Both the position numbers and the translations under genes were made by a program. Shown here in pieces: positions 43,101-49,399 of a stretch of DNA of 64,000 nt; the first letter of the stretch is position 1, and every line of letters starts with the position of its first letter. Under the pieces are notes generated by a model that had not been told where the DNA came from, searched no databases, and saw only the letters and a list, made by a program, of their open reading frames with translations. Source of the stretch: Schlegelella_A sp038231215 (GTDB lineage: Bacteria > Pseudomonadota > Gammaproteobacteria > Burkholderiales > Burkholderiaceae_C); the NCBI GenBank assembly GCA_038231215.1, contig JBBRLS010000017.1, positions 1-64,000 on the forward strand. Direction: 5' to 3'.

Positions 43101-43828
43101 CCGAGCGCGGCGAACTCGAAATGGCCCTCTCCCTCGGCGCGCACCGCTTCGCCGACGCAGATGCCGCCCGGCTCGGCGTGCTGCTGAAGGCGCGCCGCGA
43201 TGTTGGTGGTGTCGCCGACGGCGGTGTAGTCCATGCGCAGGTTGTCGCCGATGCGTCCGACCACCACCGAGCCGGTGTTCAGGCCCATGCGCACGCGCAC
43301 CGGCGCGAGCGGCGACCGGCTGTCGCCGGCGAGCTCCTGCAGCCGCTGCCGGATCGCCAGTGCGCAGTGCAGCGCGCGGCGCACGTGGTCCTCGTGCGCG
43401 AGCGGTGCGCCGAAGAGGGCCATGAAGCCGTCGCCGAGAAACTGGTTGACCGTGCCTTCGACGCGATGCACCTCGGCCATCGCCAGCTCGAAGAAGGCGT
43501 TGAGCGTGTCGTGCATCGTTTCGTCGCCCAACCGTTGCGCCAGCTCGGTGGAATTGGCGAGGTCGCAGAACAGCACCGTGACCTGCTTGCGCTCGCCTTC
43601 GAGCGCCGAGCGCGTGGTCAGGATCTTCTGCGCCAGGTGCGCCGGCGTGTACGACCGCGGCTGCTCCGCGGCGCGCCCTTTCAGCGCCGTGCCGCAGGCA
43701 TCGCAGAAGCGGTTGGCGGGCGGATTGGCATGGCCGCACGCGTCGCAGACAGCCGACAAGGCGCTGCCGCAGGCGCCGCAGAACCGGGCCTGCGGATGGT
43801 TGTCATGCTCACATGAGGCACAGTGCAT
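40169..43828 (-). CDS. Cyclase-homology/AAA/TPR signal-transduction regulator
   Basis: A 1219-residue cytoplasmic protein. The N-terminus has two zinc ribbons (Cys 3, 6, 17, 20 and 28, 31, 42, 45). A class III nucleotide cyclase domain follows (~80-260) with metal Asp89 (FCDLANST) and Asp133 (FLGDGFMALFG), and Asn209/Arg213 in DTTNIAARL. An AAA ATPase follows with Walker A GEPGVGKS (316-323), then a long TPR-like C-terminal region. Such proteins may make cAMP or use the cyclase fold as a sensor. GGAGGATCG before ATG 43828 is a strong ribosome-binding site. It is 22 bp upstream of the catalase-like gene and may control the cluster. Confidence 0.87.
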   Translation of the reverse strand: MHCASCEHDNHPQARFCGACGSALSAVCDACGHANPPANRFCDACGTALKGRAAEQPRSYTPAHLAQKILTTRSALEGERKQVTVLFCDLANSTELAQRLGDETMHDTLNAFFELAMAEVHRVEGTVNQFLGDGFMALFGAPLAHEDHVRRALHCALAIRQRLQELAGDSRSPLAPVRVRMGLNTGSVVVGRIGDNLRMDYTAVGDTTNIAARLQQHAEPGGICVGEAVRAEGEGHFEFAALGAQQLKGIARKVELFELVRSRGRDEAGAPELGLGNLGKLGIASPLVGRDAELAVLKSALRRLQDGRGGILVLQGEPGVGKSRLMAEMRRLWPDRDGLWLEGRSLSFGRHLSYWPFIQFLKDAFGIAEDDGEQRSWAKLERGLAPLFGERSDEVLPYLATVLTLPIPAAHEERLKYLDGMGLRRQVFLCVRQLVELLAQSRPLVLVLEDWHWADQSSVDLAEHLLPLTTSVPLLLVFPTRDHPEGPMQAVRRFAAQHAELHFDDLTLAPLSAQQSLTLVNNLAGSLNLPQALCEKILRRTEGNPFFMEEVIRSLISDGALVRDPATRSWQLVRKVDEVQLPDTLQGLILARIDRLDDEAKQALKLASVIGRSFFDRVLEALSEARGQLRQCLSELEQAELIREKQRLPDLEYVFKHALVQEATYGSILAENRRGIHQRVARAIESLFPDRLDEFASLLAHHYTCAEDWEKAQAWLFKAGDQAGRMAADAEALEHLRRAESAYLKAHGAKLDPMQRSALARKVGAALFGTGHYEAAHEQMRQALAHLGLNYPSTKGGVRLAVLRYLGAHLWRALRGRLGLAAPRDMDLAVATEISTIVHMMAWTDYFLDKERMLLDSLIELHAGECSAHALAEARGLSSVGFGMMTFGARKLARRYHHRAQAVAERSANLSAIAFAGMALAFVDFYDGRWDEFDSRMTQAATLYRESGDLHRWGSPAMMVQWVQIARGELDQARRQMTELVQVGKDAADPQISSWGCQVLGRALLALGPLTEAEPVLREGVTVALAIHSIDNLLHLQAMLVSCLVLQGRLDECPALLEEAHAIIRREKMNRDFDKVEVLVADAAYRLARAEALQGEPRTAALRDAQKACRAALACARRMPLWLPAGLRLLATCNWLSGHAAAARKGWHGSLEAAAHSAFPVERGLTLMEMGRREGKDELLRQAADLFRQTGARTYLAMVEPARDERAAPPLSAPARQAA

Positions 43829-43991
43829 CGATCCTCCGGCCGACCCCGGCCTCTGCGAGCCGTAAGGCGCGTCCTCCCCGGGACGGCAGCGCGATGAGAG
43901 GGGTTCGTGCCCGACCGCCACATCGCGTCAAGGTCATTCTAGGTCCCACGCCTCGACCGCGTGTGGACGCTTCTCGACGAGCGCGAGGCGC

Positions 43992-45365
43992 TTAGCGGCT
44001 GCCCGCGATGACGCTGCGCGCGAAGGCGCGCGAGGTCGTGCCGAGGTTGCCGAGCAAGGGCGCGATCGCCCGCTTCAGCGATTCGCGCGCCGCCGGTGCG
44101 CTGGCGCCGAGCTCGGCATGGATGTCGACGCCGGTCTGCGTGACGCCGAAAACATAGGCCGGATCGGAGACGTACTTCGGCTGCAGCCATTGGACGAGCG
44201 CCGCGTCGATCGCATCGGCCGCGTCGTGGGCGCGCTGCGACACGACCTTGCGCGGCCAGTCGTCGTCGTAGGGCGCGACGCTCGCGTCGAGCTTCGCATC
44301 GCGCAAGGCGTCGATGCCGACATCGACGGCGCCCGGGTTCGCATAGGCAGCGCGCATCCAGCGCCGCTCGAAGTTCTCGAGCGCGAAGTGGCGGTTCGTC
44401 ACGAGTTGCACGGCGTCGTTCCTCGCGCCGTGCAGGCCGGCGATGTCGAGCGTGTTGATCCAGAGCATGCGCGTCACGCCGACGCCGGGCAGCACGCGCG
44501 CGTGATACGGCTGCGTCAGGTCCTGAAGGTAATGCATGCCCCAGCCTGTGAAGCGCCAGGCCCAGTAATCGTGGCCCCTGCGCAGCGCGAACGCGGCCAG
44601 TGATTGCCACAGATGGATGCGGTATTCCGGATAGGCGCGCTGCAGGAATGGCGCCGCCTTGTAGACGATGGCGGCCTCGTGGAAGTAGCCGAGGTGAAAG
44701 GGGCCCTGGCTCGAGAACTCGACGGACGGGTTGCCGAAGGGCTGCTTGCCGAATCCGTAGGTCGCGCCGTAGGCCGTGCCGCTGTTTTCCCAGAGGCCGT
44801 AGTCGAGTCCGTAGTCGGGCTCGTCGGTGGCGCTGGCGACGACGTCGATCGCGGGCACCCGCTCGCCCGGGCGCAAGGCGACGAAGCTGTTGAGATTGGC
44901 CGCCTCGTCGGTCTTCATCGTCGTCACATCGCCGTGGGTCAGCGTCGGCCGGCTGCCCGCGGCCTGGCCGGGCGGAAGCTGCAGATACAGCGCGAGGCGC
45001 GAATCGGGATTGACGCGGATTGCCCCGAGGAAGCGGGCGACGAGTTCCGTCTCCGACCCGCCCCGTGCCGCGAAGGCGAGCGCGTCGGGCCGCGCCGGGT
45101 AGGTCGGTACGTGGGCGCGTGCCCAGGCTTCCTCCTTGCGCAGCAGCTCGGCCAGGCCGGCCGGGTCGGCGGCGACGAAGGCCGAGAGCGGCTCCACCTC
45201 GACCGGCGCGCGGCTCGTCAGCTCGGGCAGCGCCGACAGCGCGGGCCAGGTGCAGAGCGCGTGGTTGCTCCAGGCGGAAGCAGCGACCGCGACGAGGCTG
45301 CTGCAGGCGGCGATCGACAGACGCAGGACCGCGCGCCAGGCCCGGGGCAGGGTGTCGATGCGCAT
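43992..45365 (-). CDS. Secreted zinc hydrolase, phospholipase C/P1-nuclease fold
   Basis: A 457-residue exported protein. The signal peptide ends AASA, leaving Trp32 as the mature N-terminus (WSNHALCTW), and His35 follows. In this superfamily the amino-terminal Trp and nearby His bind zinc. A second zinc segment is GMHYLQDLTQPYHARVLPGV. Members cleave phospholipids (PC-PLC) or single-stranded nucleic acids (S1/P1); the fold alone does not separate these. GAGGAGCT precedes the ATG. It lies 163 bp upstream of the oxygenase operon on the same strand and could release fatty-acyl substrate if it is a phospholipase. Confidence 0.75.
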   Translation of the reverse strand: MRIDTLPRAWRAVLRLSIAACSSLVAVAASAWSNHALCTWPALSALPELTSRAPVEVEPLSAFVAADPAGLAELLRKEEAWARAHVPTYPARPDALAFAARGGSETELVARFLGAIRVNPDSRLALYLQLPPGQAAGSRPTLTHGDVTTMKTDEAANLNSFVALRPGERVPAIDVVASATDEPDYGLDYGLWENSGTAYGATYGFGKQPFGNPSVEFSSQGPFHLGYFHEAAIVYKAAPFLQRAYPEYRIHLWQSLAAFALRRGHDYWAWRFTGWGMHYLQDLTQPYHARVLPGVGVTRMLWINTLDIAGLHGARNDAVQLVTNRHFALENFERRWMRAAYANPGAVDVGIDALRDAKLDASVAPYDDDWPRKVVSQRAHDAADAIDAALVQWLQPKYVSDPAYVFGVTQTGVDIHAELGASAPAARESLKRAIAPLLGNLGTTSRAFARSVIAGSR

Positions 45366-45629
45366 GATCGGAGCTCCTCGGACAGATGCGGCGGCAGCAG
45401 AAATTCTGTCAGCATCCTCGCTGGCTGCAGTATGGCCGGCGCGAAAACGCACCCACCCCAGAAAATGATGCGACGTGCCGCCCCTTCCACCCGGTCCGCG
45501 TGCCGGCCCCGCCGCCGGCCGGTCTGCAGAGCACGCGCTCGCCTTGTACCGAAAGAAGCCCGCCATGAACGCCGCCGTGGGAAGCCAGCGCCCTGTCGCC
45601 TGCGTGCGGTGCCGCTGCAACTCCCGGCC

Positions 45630-48600
45630 CTAGCGCGACTGACGCGTGGCTGCCTTCGCGAGCAGGCTCGAGTTCGCCGGGTGGCGCCGCAAGAACCCGT
45701 CGCGCCACGCGTCGGGGATCCGCGCGGCCGCATCCTGCAACCATTGCGCGCCGCGCTCGATCAGCCGCTCGGCGGCGGCCTGATCGCCGGTCGCTTGCAG
45801 AACCTGTGCGGCCATGAGCCACAGCTCGCCCCGGTCGATGTCGAACGGCGCGCAGGTCGCGAGCAGTGCCTGCACGGAAGCGAGGTGGCGCTGCGCCCTC
45901 TCGAGGTCGTCCAGCGTCAGCGACGCATGGGCCGCGCGTGCGGCCGCGTGCAGCATCAGCCCGGGTCGCTCGCGCGTTCCGCTTTCGAGCAGCACGCGTT
46001 CGAAGACCGTCAATGCGCGCGCGTCAGGTTGGGAGCGGGCCGCTTCCAGCGCGAGCAAGTTGCGATCGAACGGCGAGTCGATCGTCTCCGTCATCGCCTC
46101 GACCTGCGCCAAGAGCGGGGCCTGGGTGCGGCCCAGCATGCGTGCGGCTCGCAGGCGCAACGCGATGCGGCGGCCACGAAACCTCGGCGCGATCGTCTCG
46201 TCATCGGTGATCAGGGCGTCGAGCGCGCGTGCAGCTTGGCCGAGCGACAGCCACGCCTGCGCATGGTGGTTCTCGGCGAGAACGCAGTCGCTGCGCATCT
46301 CGCCGTCGACATTGGCACGCGTTCGCAGCTCTGCCAGCACCGCAGCAAACGTGCGGTCGCCTTCCACGTACTCGCCCAGATCCCGCTGGACGGCGCCGAG
46401 GTTGATGTCGATGACGAGACCGCTGCCCTGGCCGTGCATCCGGTCGCGAACCAGCCGGGCCTCCATCAACGCCGCCTTGGCCTCCTCGAGTTGCCCGCGC
46501 CAGTGCAGGAACAGGCCGAGGTTGCTCAGGGCCGGAAGAAGCTTCACCCACAACGCTCCGGCGCGCAACTCGGTGATCGCCTGCCGCGAAGCCTCGATGG
46601 CCGGCCCCAGGCGGTCGACGTAGCCGAGTACGCCGGCCATGGCATTGTGGAATTCGCCCCGCTGCGCCGGCGAGCCGTGCGCCATCACCCAAAGCCGGTG
46701 CGCCTCCAGGGTCTGCACCGCCTGCGCTTCGTCGCCGCGCAAGGCCAGGCGCCACGCCGTCGCGCGGCCGAACTCGAAGGCGATGCGTGGCTGCCCGAGC
46801 GCCACCGCGCGATCGATCGCCGCGAGGCCGACATCCAGCGAGTCGGTGTTCGAGCGATCAGCGTCCCATTCATGGCGGCACAGCATGACGCGCAAGCGTT
46901 GCTCCTCTGTGGTGGCGAGCACGGCCATGCGGTCCATGCACGTCAGGCGAGCCACCATGGCGTCGGGCGCCAGGTGGACGGCCTGGCGTTCTTCGAGCAC
47001 GTCGAACAGCGCGTCGATGGCGCCGCATTGCTCGAAGCATGCGGCGGCCGCGTCGAGCAGCCCGCTCTGTTCGAGCGGGCGCGAAGCCTCGGCCGCGGCA
47101 TGGGCGGCCATGCGGTACGCGTCGCCGGCACGCCGCGGTTCGCCGGCGGCCTGCCAGTGCGTGGCCACGTGCGCCGGCTGGCCGTGGTGGTGCTCGAGGT
47201 AGTCGGCCACGAAGCGATGCATGAACTCCGCGACCGAGCGGGGAATGGTGCGCATCACGCCGACGGCGATCACGTCGTGCACGAAGCGCCGGCCGTACAG
47301 CACCTGGCGAACCTCTAGTTCTCGCAGCGGTTCGCTCAAGGCCAGCGGCGGGCAAGCCAGCGCCGATGCCGCGAGCGGCACACTGAAGCTCTGGCCGGCG
47401 ATCGCCGCGAGCTGCGCGAGGTGGCGCGCCTGCGGGCTGAGCAAGCCGACGCGCCGCTCGATCACCGTGACGATGTCCGGCGCCAACGGCAGCTCCCGCT
47501 GGCTCAGCACCGCCCCGCCGCCCAGCGACAGCAGGAGCTTGACCGACTCGAGCACGAACGCCGGATTGCCGCCTACCTGCAGCCAGAGCCGCTGGGCGAG
47601 GGCGGCGGTGTCGAGGCCGCTCAGGCCGAGCGACTCGATCAGTTCGGCCACGCCGGCGGCGTCGAGCGGAGCGATGTCGATGCGCCGGAAGCGCGCTGCG
47701 TCGCCGAGCGAGGCCAGCCAGGGTAGGCCCTTCGCGGCCGCTTCGTCCCACCGGGTGCCGAACACGAACCTCGCAGGCACCGGCTCCAAGGGCAGCGACG
47801 ACTGCGCGGCCATGTCGATGACGGCCTCGACGCTGGCCGTGTCGGCGAACTGCAGGTCGTCGAGCAGCATCGCCACGCAGCCGCGCGCCATGCAGCCGCC
47901 GAGCAGCCGCGCCACTGCACGCAGGCATTGGCGACGCTCGTGGTCGGTCTGCACCGGCGCCGGTGCTTCGCCGTGCCGCGGGTCGGCCAGGCGGGGCAGC
48001 AGACGGGCCGCCTGGCGCAGGTCGTCGTCCCCCGGGGTCGGCTCGAAGCGGTCGACGGCCGCCAGCACCAGCCGCTCCAGCAACGCGTAGGGCACGTCGG
48101 CATCGCCGGACCGGGCGACGGCGAGCGCGCACGTCCCGGCGGCAGCGGCGAACTCGGCCAGCAGCCGGCTCTTGCCGACCCCGGCTTCGCCGCACAGCCA
48201 GGGCGTCGCCCCGCTGCGCCAGGCGGCAATCATGTTGTGCAACAGCGCTTGGCGGGCGATCAGGCGCGGCGGCCGCAGGACGGTGATGGGAATCGTGTCG
48301 CTCAGGGCCGGATGCGCCTGCGCGCCGAGCGCTGCTGTGGAAGCGGCGAGGATCGTCTCGCCGAGCTGGCGCGTGGCAGGCGAAGGTGCAACGCCGTAGA
48401 GCTGGCGCAGCATCTCCTTGCAGCGGTCCCACACGGCAATGGCTGCGGCGGTGTCACCGCGCAGGTACAGCACTTCCATCTGCGCGCGGTACGCCTCTTC
48501 TGACTCGCGGTCTGTCGCCAGCAGCGCATCGGCCAGACGCATGGCTTCGTCGAGCAGGCCGGCCTGCACGGCGGCACGAATCGCGCCCAGCATCACGGCG

Positions 48601-49016
48601 CGCCGCTTCGAACGCTGCGACTCGCGCTGGGCTTCGAGCCAGCGCGCCGCGTCGTCGCAATCCTCGTATTCGAACCGCGCCAGCAACTCCTCGTTGGCTG
48701 AACCCGCGGGCTCGACGCGAAGCGACGGCGCGAGCGACAGCACGCCGCCGATATCGCTCACGAGATCGGCTCCGGCCACCTGGCGCAGTACCGCCAGGCG
48801 CTGGCGCAGGTTGCCGCGGGCGCGCGCGTCCGGCGCGTCGGGCCAGAGCAGGCGTGCGAGCTTGCCGCGCAGCGTCGGTCCTTCGACCGACAGATAGGCG
48901 AGCAACAGGGCCTGCTTGCGTTCCAGCGCGATGCGTTCGCCGCCGGCCGTCACCAGTTGCGCCGTGCCATGCAGGCTGGCATGGAACGAAGGGGTGCCGC
49001 CGGGAGATTCGGACAT
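45630..49016 (-). CDS. BTAD-type (SARP-like) AAA transcriptional activator
   Basis: An 1128-residue regulator. Residues ~1-100 form an OmpR-like winged helix (ALLLAYLSVEGPTLRGKLAR, ARGNLRQRLAVLRQV) and ~105-225 a bacterial transcriptional activation domain. The AAA/NACHT-like ATPase has Walker A GEAGVGKS (276-283) and Walker B MLLDDL. The C-terminal ~600 residues are TPR-like. The arrangement matches large SARP/MalT-like activators that bind 11-bp-spaced direct repeats. Direct repeats with exactly that period lie just upstream of its own start and upstream of the next gene. The regulated genes may include the flanking secreted proteins and perhaps the oxygenase cluster. Confidence 0.87.
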   Translation of the reverse strand: MSESPGGTPSFHASLHGTAQLVTAGGERIALERKQALLLAYLSVEGPTLRGKLARLLWPDAPDARARGNLRQRLAVLRQVAGADLVSDIGGVLSLAPSLRVEPAGSANEELLARFEYEDCDDAARWLEAQRESQRSKRRAVMLGAIRAAVQAGLLDEAMRLADALLATDRESEEAYRAQMEVLYLRGDTAAAIAVWDRCKEMLRQLYGVAPSPATRQLGETILAASTAALGAQAHPALSDTIPITVLRPPRLIARQALLHNMIAAWRSGATPWLCGEAGVGKSRLLAEFAAAAGTCALAVARSGDADVPYALLERLVLAAVDRFEPTPGDDDLRQAARLLPRLADPRHGEAPAPVQTDHERRQCLRAVARLLGGCMARGCVAMLLDDLQFADTASVEAVIDMAAQSSLPLEPVPARFVFGTRWDEAAAKGLPWLASLGDAARFRRIDIAPLDAAGVAELIESLGLSGLDTAALAQRLWLQVGGNPAFVLESVKLLLSLGGGAVLSQRELPLAPDIVTVIERRVGLLSPQARHLAQLAAIAGQSFSVPLAASALACPPLALSEPLRELEVRQVLYGRRFVHDVIAVGVMRTIPRSVAEFMHRFVADYLEHHHGQPAHVATHWQAAGEPRRAGDAYRMAAHAAAEASRPLEQSGLLDAAAACFEQCGAIDALFDVLEERQAVHLAPDAMVARLTCMDRMAVLATTEEQRLRVMLCRHEWDADRSNTDSLDVGLAAIDRAVALGQPRIAFEFGRATAWRLALRGDEAQAVQTLEAHRLWVMAHGSPAQRGEFHNAMAGVLGYVDRLGPAIEASRQAITELRAGALWVKLLPALSNLGLFLHWRGQLEEAKAALMEARLVRDRMHGQGSGLVIDINLGAVQRDLGEYVEGDRTFAAVLAELRTRANVDGEMRSDCVLAENHHAQAWLSLGQAARALDALITDDETIAPRFRGRRIALRLRAARMLGRTQAPLLAQVEAMTETIDSPFDRNLLALEAARSQPDARALTVFERVLLESGTRERPGLMLHAAARAAHASLTLDDLERAQRHLASVQALLATCAPFDIDRGELWLMAAQVLQATGDQAAAERLIERGAQWLQDAAARIPDAWRDGFLRRHPANSSLLAKAATRQSR

Positions 49017-49062
49017 GGGAGGGCGACGGCCAAAGGGTGGCGAGGAGGCTTCGGTGCCGCCA

Positions 49063-49108
49063 CGATGACGCTGCGATGACGCTGCGATGACGCACCACTC
49101 CTTATTGT
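49063..49108 (+). promoter_or_regulatory. Three 11-bp-period direct repeats plus -10 hexamer (SARP-type operator)
   Basis: CGATGACGC occurs at 49063-49071, 49074-49082 and 49085-49093, an exact 11-bp period. TATTGT, a -10-like hexamer, lies at 49103-49108, nine bases after the last copy. SARP activators bind such repeats just upstream of the -10 on one face of the helix. Transcription would run rightwards into the small Cys-rich gene; the divergent BTAD gene starts 47 bp to the left. Confidence 0.7.
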
Positions 49109-49152
49109 GCGTGCTCGCCATGCAGCAGACATCGACCGATCCCCCGCTTGCG

Positions 49153-49335
49153 ATGCCCTCGCACGAGAGCGAGCTCGCGCGCGCCGAGCACCGAGGCAAG
49201 CAGGTCCTGCTGTACGCGCCGCACGGGCCGCTCGGCGGCGTCTTCGCGTGTTCTCGGTGCGGCGCCAGCGAGCTGCAACCCGACTTGCTGGACCATCGCC
49301 TCGACTGCCCCTATCGGTCGCCATCCGAACGATGA
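49153..49335 (+). CDS. Small Cys-containing hypothetical protein
   Basis: A 60-residue frame with strong G/C third-base bias from ATG 49153. In-frame ATGs at 49087 and 49120 are also possible. The C-terminal half contains CSRCGASELQPDLLDHRLDC, a CxxC plus a later Cys, which could bind a metal or form disulfides. No family was recognised. It is flanked by two sets of 11-bp direct repeats, so it may be part of the BTAD regulon. Coding status is not certain because of its size. Confidence 0.42.
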   Translation: MPSHESELARAEHRGKQVLLYAPHGPLGGVFACSRCGASELQPDLLDHRLDCPYRSPSER

Positions 49336-49364
49336 CGCGCCGATGACGCAGCCCTCCCTACATT
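49330..49364 (+). promoter_or_regulatory. Two 11-bp-period direct repeats plus -10 hexamer (SARP-type operator)
   Basis: CGATGACGC occurs at 49330-49338 and 49341-49349, the same 11-bp period and sequence as the upstream set. TACATT lies at 49359-49364, again exactly nine bases after the last copy. The ATG of the secreted lipoprotein gene is 36 bases further on. The identical geometry at two sites is strong sequence evidence for a shared activator. Confidence 0.7.
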
Positions 49365-49399
49365 CAAACGAACCGATTCGCACACCGAAGGAAACGACC

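Noticed and set aside
40080..43739. 1219-codon minus-strand frame overlapping the cyclase/AAA regulator
   Set aside because: It is a shadow of the real gene in another frame; it lacks the cyclase and Walker motifs and has Arg-rich composition.
44004..44016. Single CGATGACGC copy inside the PLC-like gene
   Set aside because: It is only one copy, within coding sequence, with no 11-bp partner or -10 hexamer, so it is not called an activator site.
45565..45633. 22-codon plus-strand frame with CVRCRC
   Set aside because: It is too short, ends across the BTAD gene's stop, and has no supporting context beyond a weak purine stretch upstream.
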